Source: an uncultured euryarchaeote
GTDB lineage: Archaea > Thermoplasmatota > Poseidoniia > Poseidoniales > Poseidoniaceae
Assembly (NCBI GenBank): GCA_937881505.1
Contig: CALGEM010000179.1
Span: 1 to 18,502, forward strand
Reading direction: 5' to 3'
DNA length: 18,502 nucleotides
Shown here: positions 1 through 6,818 of the stretch, one piece after another
Layout: every line of letters starts with the position of its first letter
Position numbering within the stretch: the stretch's first letter is position 1
Position numbers and translations under genes: made by a program
The notes under the pieces: model-generated
The model's input: only the letters and a program-made list of their open reading frames with translations
Database searches by the model: none
Told to the model about the DNA's origin: nothing

Positions 1-1006
1 AATTGGCGAGCACGTCGGGAAGATGGCGGCGCTCACCCCAGTAATCGTTCCAATCCGCTCCACCAAATTCAGCGCCGGCCCAGGTGGTCAGGGGGTTGAG
101 GGGGCCGATGACATCGTCGGTGCACATGCGCATATCGTCGGTGGTCGCATCGGCGGTGGCGCCTTCGTAGAGCGCGTCATAAAGCATGGCTCTGGTCTCA
201 GAGGAGCCGTTTCTATAGAACATTTCTTGCACGCCAATCGAGCCCGAGATGGGCACGATGGTCTTGAGGTAGGGCGAGGGTTGTTGGGCGGCTTCCCAGT
301 TGGTGGTGCCCGCGTAGGACTTGCCCATCAAACCGACGTTGCCGTTGGACCATTCTTGTTCGCCCAGCCAGTCCACAACGGCTTGGATACCCGTTTGTTC
401 GCCCAGCCCTTTGACGTCCTGACAGTGGGTCGACTGACCTGTGCCGAAGGTCGAGGCTTGTGCCAAAGCGTAGCCGTGCGGAACAAAGGTATCGTAGACC
501 CACTTGCCCACACCGCCGTCAGGTACTGTATTCGGGGCTGAATCATCGCCCGCTACGCCCTCACCGCCGAAGTCGTAGTAGGGGTGGATGGTCATGATGA
601 CGGGGACCTTCGTGCCTTCTGGAACATCGGGTAGCCAAAGCGCCACGTGCATCAAAGCGGGGCCGGGGAAACCCGCGTCTTGCTCGCTCGCAGGCAGGTC
701 CACCTCCACAAAGTGCTCTTCGTATGGCAGGGCTTCGTAGGTGCCGTTTTCGGGGAGCTGAGCACGCATCGTGTCCATGGGTAAGTCCATGGTGTGGCGC
801 AAATGGAGCGGTGTTTTCCACCATTCTTCGGAATAGTCGGCAGCATCCTCCACGGCTTGGCTGACCGATGGCCCCATGTTCATGGCGAGGAGAAGGAAGA
901 TGATGGAAACGGCGATGGTCGCTGCCGCTGAGGTGTTCAATTGGCGTTGTGCAGTCCCTTCGGTGGCCTTGAGTTCGACCTCCAACGGGAGCTCTTCTTC
1001 GGCCAT
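1..1006 (-). CDS. Membrane-tethered S15/CocE-family peptidase-hydrolase (3' end cut off)
   Basis: Only the N-terminal 335 residues lie in the window. Residues 1-26 are polar and acidic, about 27-44 form one hydrophobic helix, and the rest is an alpha/beta-hydrolase region, so the likely topology is N-in with the catalytic domain outside. Seen directly: a nucleophile elbow G-K-S-Y-A-G with Ser230, preceded by G-T-G-Q-S-T and V-V-D-W-L-G-E-Q-E-W-S-N-G-N-V-G. This arrangement is typical of the X-Pro dipeptidyl-peptidase (S15) / CocE acylase family, which cleaves after proline or hydrolyses esters and amides. The catalytic Asp and His fall beyond the left edge, so activity cannot be checked. The ATG at 1006 is 38 nt from the stop of the upstream four-TM gene, suggesting one transcript; a GAGAGG about 12 nt upstream is a weak ribosome site. 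Inferred role: digestion of peptides at the cell surface. Family confidence is high; substrate is unknown. Confidence 0.85.
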   Translation of the reverse strand, partial: MAEEELPLEVELKATEGTAQRQLNTSAAATIAVSIIFLLLAMNMGPSVSQAVEDAADYSEEWWKTPLHLRHTMDLPMDTMRAQLPENGTYEALPYEEHFVEVDLPASEQDAGFPGPALMHVALWLPDVPEGTKVPVIMTIHPYYDFGGEGVAGDDSAPNTVPDGGVGKWVYDTFVPHGYALAQASTFGTGQSTHCQDVKGLGEQTGIQAVVDWLGEQEWSNGNVGLMGKSYAGTTNWEAAQQPSPYLKTIVPISGSIGVQEMFYRNGSSETRAMLYDALYEGATADATTDDMRMCTDDVIGPLNPLTTWAGAEFGGADWNDYWGERRHLPDVLAN

Positions 1007-1044
1007 GATGGGACGAAGCCTCTCACCATCAAGAGGATGACGCT

Positions 1045-1425
1045 TTATTCGCTTGCCTTTCGGGCTTGGATAAAGGAGCGAACGCACAGGCCCGTGTAGG
1101 CTGAACCGCTCACGAAGAGCATGAGCATGGACCCGCTGGCGTAGTCAAGGCCGTCGCCCATGACCATGAAGAATCGTGTACCTCCAAGTGCGCAAAACAG
1201 GCCGAAGATGACGGCGATGTGCATCCAAAATTTACGCTTCTCGGGGTTGGACTTGGCCAGCCAACCGGACACGGCAAGTGGGACACCGAGGATGCTCGGG
1301 AAGTAGGAGGTGATGGAATCGGAGGCTGAGAGGATGGAGACGGCGATGCCCCACACCACCAAGAAGAGTCCATAGCCAATCGTCAGGTCAGGCATAAAGG
1401 TCGATTGTTCGTCCATGTACCGCAC
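1045..1425 (-). CDS. Small four-helix membrane protein, unknown function
   Basis: A 126-residue hydrophobic protein with four predicted membrane helices at about residues 14-33, 41-57, 67-87 and 96-116, short loops (a basic one with N-P-E-K-R-K-F around 60-66) and a short polar C-terminus. I do not recognise a family or any catalytic motif. The start is a GTG at 1425, chosen because AAGGAGG sits at 1434-1440, exactly 8 nt upstream; the in-frame ATG at 1416 would be 17 nt away. The gene precedes the tethered S15 hydrolase on the same strand with a 38-nt gap, so the two are probably co-transcribed, and it is divergent from the cyclophilin gene. It may be a partner or membrane scaffold for the hydrolase, but that is guesswork from position only. 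Confidence 0.75.
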   Translation of the reverse strand: MRYMDEQSTFMPDLTIGYGLFLVVWGIAVSILSASDSITSYFPSILGVPLAVSGWLAKSNPEKRKFWMHIAVIFGLFCALGGTRFFMVMGDGLDYASGSMLMLFVSGSAYTGLCVRSFIQARKASE

Positions 1426-1506
1426 TCTTTCGTCCTCCTTTTTGGTGTTGATGTCAGTCAGACCCTGTCGCCGGTGTTTTCATGGGGGTGGGGTCCATCC
1501 CGGTGC
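1426..1506. promoter_or_regulatory. Divergent intergenic region (four-TM gene / cyclophilin)
   Basis: These 81 nt separate two divergent starts and must hold both promoters. Apart from the minus-strand ribosome site I see no clear TATA box or operator. The plus-strand reading frame stays open upstream to 1405, but residues encoded there precede the signal peptide and look non-coding. Confidence 0.4.
1434..1440 (-). promoter_or_regulatory. Strong Shine-Dalgarno deciding a GTG start
   Basis: Reading the minus strand, AAGGAGG is followed by 8 nt and then GTG (1425). This is an ideal ribosome-binding distance and makes the GTG preferable to the ATG three codons further in. Confidence 0.7.
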
Positions 1507-2535
1507 ATGGCTCGCCAGCATCGGACCGCTTCGGTGTTGATGTTGCTTCTCTTGGTGCCGCTGATGGCTTCCATTTCGGTGTTTGCTGAGGATGAACAAC
1601 CCGAATGGCGCAGCGTCGGCCTTGACCCGGCTGAATGGACCGACCGCCCGGAAAGCGAGGACTCGCCGATGATGGACTCCTACACCGGCAACGCCGTCAT
1701 CCAAATGGAGGTCTCGTACCGTGAAGGCCACACCTCCAGCCGCGTTGAGGGCACGGTCATCATTGAACTGTTTGAGCAATGGGCACCCATCACCACGGAC
1801 AACATGATCGCTCATGTAGAATCTGGGCTTTATGACGGCATTTTCTTCCATCGGGTCATCGACGATTTTGTCACCCAATCGGGCGACCCCACGTGTCGGG
1901 CGCTCGGTGCTTACCCGTTGACCAGTCCGGAATGCGGCAGTGGCGGTACGGGCGAAACGATTCCACTCGAGCACGATTCGAATCTCTCTCATGTTGACGG
2001 AGCCATCGGCATGGCTCGCAGCGCCGACCCAGATTCAGCCGATTCGCAGTGGTACATCGCCGAGACCGAAGCCCACGGCCTCGACCCGGAAAACCGAGAC
2101 GATGAGGGCTACGCGACTTTTGGCATTGTTCGCCACGGCATGAGCCACATTCGCAGCATCGCCTTGACGCCCACCACCGACGACCCAACGGGCGCTGAAG
2201 AAATACAGAACCCCGCCTCGTCCGCAGGGCGCCCCATTTACGAGGCGCAAGTCGTCTCGATGGTGATGATTGGTGTGGCCGACCCGGACGGCACCATTCG
2301 CAATCCGGTGGTGCAAGCGCAAGACAGCGGCGGTTGGCTCCAGGACATCGCCCTCGTCGTTGGTCTGCCGATTTTGGTGGTGCTGGTTGGCGTAGGGATT
2401 ACCATGGCAGTTTACAGCCAACAAGGGAATAACCCGTTGACACAACCTGAAGGAGAACCTGCGGTGCTTGAAGCAGAGATGGTTGTGGTCGGCGAACTTG
2501 TTGAGCCGGAAACCGAGGTTAAGGACGAAGGCTGA
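1507..2535 (+). CDS. Secreted, membrane-anchored cyclophilin-type peptidyl-prolyl isomerase
   Basis: A 342-residue protein that should catalyse cis-trans isomerisation of X-Pro bonds outside the cytoplasm. Domains: signal peptide at 1-27 (hydrophobic core L-M-L-L-L-L-V-P-L-M), an acidic linker, a cyclophilin domain at about 62-257, a membrane helix at about 280-303 and an acidic cytoplasmic tail. Cyclophilin signatures seen: F-F-H-R-V-I with catalytic Arg116, F121 and Gln124 in T-Q-S-G-D-P, G-A-I-G-M-A-R-S at 165-172 and S-Q-W-Y-I at 180-184 (S-Q-F-F-I in classical members). A 14-residue insertion, starting at Cys130 and ending at Cys143, splits the usual G-D-P-T/G-x-G-x-G loop and may be a disulfide-closed flap. 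The ATG at 1507 is chosen because it directly precedes the signal peptide; an in-frame extension to 1405 is unlikely. The 3' end overlaps taw2 tail-to-tail by 17 nt. A role in folding neighbouring surface proteins is an inference. Confidence 0.92.
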   Translation: MARQHRTASVLMLLLLVPLMASISVFAEDEQPEWRSVGLDPAEWTDRPESEDSPMMDSYTGNAVIQMEVSYREGHTSSRVEGTVIIELFEQWAPITTDNMIAHVESGLYDGIFFHRVIDDFVTQSGDPTCRALGAYPLTSPECGSGGTGETIPLEHDSNLSHVDGAIGMARSADPDSADSQWYIAETEAHGLDPENRDDEGYATFGIVRHGMSHIRSIALTPTTDDPTGAEEIQNPASSAGRPIYEAQVVSMVMIGVADPDGTIRNPVVQAQDSGGWLQDIALVVGLPILVVLVGVGITMAVYSQQGNNPLTQPEGEPAVLEAEMVVVGELVEPETEVKDEG

Positions 2536-3655
2536 GGTCCAACACAACGTGGCGAACCCGTGGTGCAAACCACTTGACTCGTTCCACATGAAGCGCTTGG
2601 CAATGGAATCCGCGCCGGTGGTCCTCGCTCAATGCCGTGAACTGCTGAATAGTTTCATCCACCCAAGTGTCAATGTGCTCTTCCTCCACGTTCATGTGGA
2701 TGTGGAGCACACCTCCGCTGGGTTTGAGCGCAAGCAGGCAAGCCTCCCAAACGGCTTCACTCGAGGGCAGGAGTCCCAAATGGCAACGGTCAGCCACGCC
2801 TTTGAGGCCGGCGAGTGAAACGGCGTTATCGCCTTCATGTACGGTCATCTTGTCGAGGATGCCGTTGGCCTCGCCACCCGCTCTCAAGCCAGCCAAGGAG
2901 GCGGGATTGATTTCGCACGCGTGAACGTGAGCCGCGCCAGCATGAACCAGCATCGGGAAGGTGTAGTAGCCCACTCCTGCGTAAGCGTCCACGACCACTT
3001 CCCCTCGCATGTCGAGGTTGCCGATTCGCCGCCGTTCAGTGATGTTGCCTGAGGAAAACATGACCTTCGCCGCATCAAAGGTGTAGGTCATGCCGTGGTC
3101 GGTGAAGGCGACCTCTGATTCACCCAATAACATCTCAACTTGGGCCGAGCGATAGGCGTCGTCAGCGATGGGAGCCTGTATGCCTAGGGAGCCAATGTTC
3201 AATGCGTCCGCCATCGCCTTCCACAACGTTTCAGCATCGGCATGGTCGTGCACGATGGCCCATTCTTCGGTGGTGGCGACATGGCGAGGGAGAAGGGCCA
3301 AGTCACCGAGTTTTTCCCATTTTGTTGGGACGAGGCCTGTGGCATCCAAGTCAAGGCCGTTGGCGCTCAGCCAAGATTCAACCGCCCTGTGAAGGCGGCG
3401 ATGAGGGTCAACCGAGGGGCGCTTTTGGCCCTGATGCGTTTCAACAAACCCTGTGATGGACGCCGTCGTCTTCAGCCAATCAGCGATCTCATTTGTCGGA
3501 GTTGCGGCTGTGAGTGGGAAGCCAATATTGCCCGCGCTCTCATGACGTGGTTCAACTTCTGCATCCAGCCAACCTTCGTGCTTGAGGAGCCCGTGGACAC
3601 GCTCGCCGTGTTCGGATTTTACGATGAGAAACATCGTCGAATCCACAGTCTCCAT
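2519..3655 (-). CDS. taw2: Taw2: tRNA(Phe) wyosine aminocarboxypropyltransferase (TYW2-like)
   Basis: A 378-residue class I Rossmann methyltransferase-fold enzyme of the Trm5/TYW2 group. Taw2/TYW2 moves the 3-amino-3-carboxypropyl group of S-adenosylmethionine to C7 of 4-demethylwyosine at position 37 of tRNA(Phe), stabilising codon-anticodon pairing. Seen: M-F-S-S-G-N-I-T-E-R-R-R-I at 199-211, the SAM loop V-V-D-A-Y-A-G-V-G-Y-Y-T-F-P at 221-234, V-H-A-C-E-I-N-P at 244-251 and L-G-L-L-P-S-S-E at 293-300 followed by G-V-L-H-I-H. The last segment follows the TYW2 pattern (GLIPSSE in eukaryotic TYW2 as I remember it) rather than the N-x-P-type motif of Trm5, so I prefer Taw2 over the m1G37 methyltransferase. 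Start ATG at 3655; a second ATG at 3634 just before F-L-I-V-K-S is possible. No clear ribosome site, so perhaps leaderless. No other wyosine genes are adjacent. Confidence 0.85.
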   Translation of the reverse strand: METVDSTMFLIVKSEHGERVHGLLKHEGWLDAEVEPRHESAGNIGFPLTAATPTNEIADWLKTTASITGFVETHQGQKRPSVDPHRRLHRAVESWLSANGLDLDATGLVPTKWEKLGDLALLPRHVATTEEWAIVHDHADAETLWKAMADALNIGSLGIQAPIADDAYRSAQVEMLLGESEVAFTDHGMTYTFDAAKVMFSSGNITERRRIGNLDMRGEVVVDAYAGVGYYTFPMLVHAGAAHVHACEINPASLAGLRAGGEANGILDKMTVHEGDNAVSLAGLKGVADRCHLGLLPSSEAVWEACLLALKPSGGVLHIHMNVEEEHIDTWVDETIQQFTALSEDHRRGFHCQALHVERVKWFAPRVRHVVLDLSLRP

Positions 3656-3707
3656 GGCGAGGGCAAGAGGGTAACTGCTTTCAAGTTCCCGACCTTAGGA
3701 GCGAACC
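3656..3707. promoter_or_regulatory. Short divergent region taw2 / orphan surface protein
   Basis: Only 52 nt separate the two start codons, so both promoters must be compact or extend into coding sequence. No convincing TATA box is visible by eye. The plus-strand ribosome site lies at its right end. Confidence 0.4.
3697..3701 (+). promoter_or_regulatory. Shine-Dalgarno AGGAG for the orphan surface protein
   Basis: AGGAG is followed by 6 nt and ATG at 3708. It supports this start and implies a 5' untranslated leader for this gene. Confidence 0.65.
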
Positions 3708-6700
3708 ATGACATCCTCGCGGCCGCAGAAGCGTGCATCCAAACATGGGCTATCGCTCATGTTGGTCTCGATGTTCACCCTCCAACTTTTCGTTCCCATC
3801 GTTAGTGCTACCGGGATGAGCGCTTGTTGGGAGTCGGGCGGTAGCACGACCGGTTGCGACACCTACGATCACGCTGACGACATGACGCCTCATCAACAGG
3901 ATTGGGTGGAAGGCATTTACGATTTTGAGCTGATTTCCACCTCGTCCATCGAGTTGGAGTTGACTTGGGCCATTCGCGAGTTTGACCGGGATTCTCTGGG
4001 CTTTGGCTCGGGCACAACAGTGGGTGATACCTTGGAATCCACAGATGGCTTGGATGCCAACGACGGTGCCCCTGCCGACCTCATTCGCCACTATTTCGAC
4101 ACCTCAGATGGAAGCACCACCGTCGGTCAAAAGCTGCAAACTGAGGTTCATCAAGCCATTGAAGATGCTCTAGAATCCGGCTTTGGGTCGGTGACCAGCC
4201 TCTCAACGGCCTACATCGACGACTTCACGAGCAGCGGCCAAACCACTGCGTGTTCCTCCAACCCTGTCGGGGATTCCCAAGCCGAGGGTGCAGCAGAAAA
4301 CAACGTGTTTGAGCCCCCCATTTGTTTCCAAGCCACGGCATCGGTTGATCTGGTCGCCAGCAATTTCAACCTTGTCGGGTCCGAAAATCTTGACCTGGAG
4401 CGAACCTACCGAGGTCTGCTCACGATGGGCGCAGAAGTGAACACCAGTTTCGACCTGACCGCAAAAGCGGGACACAAGGCAGACTTTGTCATCAGCCCCT
4501 CGTCGTATTCAACGGTGCTTGGCACCGACGCCAACGGTACGCTCGTCGCTCGTCCCGGGCCACCCAATTACATGGCAGCGGAATGGTCCATCGACCACTT
4601 GACGAACGAAACGGGTGAGGATCAAGTGATGACGGTTGACCTCCGGATGGGTCATCGAAATTCAACGGACACACCCACTGTTTACATTGAACCGGGCAGC
4701 AAAGCCATCGACCTCAATCTCGTTATTGACTTGACGGATGAGTACGCGGCAACCATTGATTTCGCAGCGGGGCTGTCCTATCTCGACACCGAGACCCTCA
4801 ACAATTGGGGCATCAACATGTTTGAAGTGTCCTCCTCGGCTTCCATCCCGGTCGTCACTTCCGACGGCATTCGGTTGGCTTACCACAACGACATCGTGGA
4901 CCTGACGCAATTCACTGACCAGTTCCCCGTTGGCGACATCGTGGAAGGTTTGGGCAACACCATCGCCGGCGTGGGGGATATCACCATGAGCGACCTGCAG
5001 TGGGTTTCGTCCACCGACGGTACGGGTATTTTTGACAGCGAAGGGGGCTTGAATTACAGCCATTCAACAGGATGCAGTGAACCGATGGCCGCAGGACAGG
5101 TCCTGCATTACTGCCTCGAAGGCACCAAGGCGATGAACGGGGATTATCCCATTTACTTGCAAACGACCAGTCAACCCTTCTCAATGCGATTCATTGACAT
5201 CATCATCGCACAAATGGATGATGAGAACTCCTCGGTGGTTGATTTCCTTGAGAACGTCCAAAGCAACGACCTCGAGCGACTGATGAACGCTGGGTTCTCC
5301 ATTGAAGCGGTCATCGGTGAATCTTTCCTCAACACCATCGATTTGAGCGGCTTGCCTCCTGCGGATTTGACCGTGGAAATCATCCTGCCCAATTGGGTGA
5401 CCACCGTTGACGGGACATCCACCATCGTCTTGACCAAAACGGTGGACGAATCCGGTTCGCTCAACCTTTCTCTGACCGGACTTGACCCCTACGACTGGGA
5501 GCATGAAATCACCAACGAAGACGGCATTGTCGTGTGCCTTGCCAACCAAAGCACCTGCATTGAATCCGACGTGGCGTTTGACCTGTCTTCGGTGAACTTC
5601 AACGAGTGGAGTGCTTCGTTCAGCGTCACCATGGCGCTTGAAGCAAACTTGAACATTTACCGTATTGGTTTCGTAGACGGCGAGAAATGCCATAACGGTG
5701 AGGACATCCAAGCATGCGGTCAAATGGAGGCCTTTCCCTCAGATCTACTTCGCCTCATCATCGACCTCTCGAGCCGAATGGAGAGCCCACTCGGTACGAG
5801 CGTGGGACTTCCTTGGTGTGAACCCGCAGATGCTGGAGATTATTTCAGCGATTGTGACGACCTTGAATTGCAAGCAACTCGGCAGGGCATGAAGGACCTC
5901 GCTCAACGCCTAGGCGAGGTGGTTACGGACGCCATCCACGGTGGCGGGACCCTCCTTGCAGAAGCCGAAGATAACCCCTTCGGCGAACTCGACCTCTCGG
6001 CTTTTGAAATCCGCACGGCCATCTCAGGCATTGAAGCACCCGACGAGATTGTCAGCGACGAGGAACCCATCACGCTTTCGTTGACCATTCCCGAGGTGGA
6101 GTTCACCATCGGTTCAGGCACCGGCTGGGGCGAATTGACCGAAACTGCACCGGAAGACCTCAAAATCAGCATCGTCACCAGCAGCATCCAATCCATCTTC
6201 CACCGGCCGGTTCAAATGGCTGCAGACGTGCTGACCAAGGGATTGCGTTCCTCACTTGTCGGAGCAGATGGACTCACCTATCCACCAACCGATCAAGAAA
6301 CCGTTCCCGTGTCAATTGGTGGAAATACCGAATTCCCAACTGAATTTGATACGGGGAATCCATCCGTCGGGGTTTTGGAATCGCCTATTGACGGGGCTTC
6401 CTACACCGGCCCCATCACCTTCACCTTGCCTCGTGGCATCCAACTCGTGGACGTCAGTTCTTCGGCTGGAAACATCATCATCACCGAGGACGGTGGACGC
6501 CAAACGATCACCTACGTCGTACCTCCCGGTGAATTTTCCGATGATTTGACGTTCCGCCTTCAGGTTGGATGGATCTATTTCCTCATCCAGTTCTGGGTCT
6601 ACCCCACCATCGTGTTGGTGTTGCTGGTGATGTTTATTCGTCGCCGACGAGCAAAGAAGAAGAAAAAGAAGGCGGCGATGGCGAACCGTCAAGCAGCGGT

Positions 6701-6818
6701 TACGAAGGCCCAAATCGGGGACCATGAATTCGCTGACCTGGCTGGGTTCTCGAGTCCTGCCCTCCGTCATGGCGAGTCCATCGAGGACATGGCCAACATC
6801 GACGAGTTATCCCGTTAA
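3708..6818 (+). CDS. Large orphan surface protein, single C-terminal membrane anchor
   Basis: A 1036-residue type I membrane protein. Residues 1-35 are a signal peptide with a basic start and the core L-S-L-M-L-V-S-M-F-T-L. About 36-954 are extracytoplasmic, acidic and rich in Thr/Ser/Asp, with beta-strand-like alternation. Residues 955-977 form one membrane helix, followed by a strongly basic stop-transfer stretch (R-R-R-R-A-K-K-K-K-K-K) and a 59-residue cytoplasmic tail. I recognise no named domain. The ectodomain holds exactly 12 cysteines falling into six near-neighbour pairs: 40/50, 182/206, 456/469, 610/617, 661/670 and 704/716, which suggests local disulfides. Several N-x-S/T sequons (for example N-T-S, N-E-T, N-S-T, N-Y-S, N-Q-S) are present. 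Its stop codon shares TTAA with the uvrC stop. It could be an S-layer or adhesion component, but this is inferred from architecture only. The gene is certain; the function is unknown. Confidence 0.85.
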   Translation: MTSSRPQKRASKHGLSLMLVSMFTLQLFVPIVSATGMSACWESGGSTTGCDTYDHADDMTPHQQDWVEGIYDFELISTSSIELELTWAIREFDRDSLGFGSGTTVGDTLESTDGLDANDGAPADLIRHYFDTSDGSTTVGQKLQTEVHQAIEDALESGFGSVTSLSTAYIDDFTSSGQTTACSSNPVGDSQAEGAAENNVFEPPICFQATASVDLVASNFNLVGSENLDLERTYRGLLTMGAEVNTSFDLTAKAGHKADFVISPSSYSTVLGTDANGTLVARPGPPNYMAAEWSIDHLTNETGEDQVMTVDLRMGHRNSTDTPTVYIEPGSKAIDLNLVIDLTDEYAATIDFAAGLSYLDTETLNNWGINMFEVSSSASIPVVTSDGIRLAYHNDIVDLTQFTDQFPVGDIVEGLGNTIAGVGDITMSDLQWVSSTDGTGIFDSEGGLNYSHSTGCSEPMAAGQVLHYCLEGTKAMNGDYPIYLQTTSQPFSMRFIDIIIAQMDDENSSVVDFLENVQSNDLERLMNAGFSIEAVIGESFLNTIDLSGLPPADLTVEIILPNWVTTVDGTSTIVLTKTVDESGSLNLSLTGLDPYDWEHEITNEDGIVVCLANQSTCIESDVAFDLSSVNFNEWSASFSVTMALEANLNIYRIGFVDGEKCHNGEDIQACGQMEAFPSDLLRLIIDLSSRMESPLGTSVGLPWCEPADAGDYFSDCDDLELQATRQGMKDLAQRLGEVVTDAIHGGGTLLAEAEDNPFGELDLSAFEIRTAISGIEAPDEIVSDEEPITLSLTIPEVEFTIGSGTGWGELTETAPEDLKISIVTSSIQSIFHRPVQMAADVLTKGLRSSLVGADGLTYPPTDQETVPVSIGGNTEFPTEFDTGNPSVGVLESPIDGASYTGPITFTLPRGIQLVDVSSSAGNIIITEDGGRQTITYVVPPGEFSDDLTFRLQVGWIYFLIQFWVYPTIVLVLLVMFIRRRRAKKKKKKAAMANRQAAVTKAQIGDHEFADLAGFSSPALRHGESIEDMANIDELSR

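Noticed and set aside
23..541. A 172-codon plus-strand frame near the left edge
   Set aside because: Its opposite strand encodes the S15-type nucleophile elbow and surrounding conserved segments; the plus frame is a shadow.
1405..1506. N-terminal extension of the cyclophilin by 34 residues
   Set aside because: It would bury the signal peptide inside the protein and overlap the start of the divergent four-TM gene.
6650..6680. A-rich run encoding the Arg/Lys stretch, considered as a repeat or regulatory tract
   Set aside because: It is explained as the basic stop-transfer segment after the membrane helix of the surface protein.
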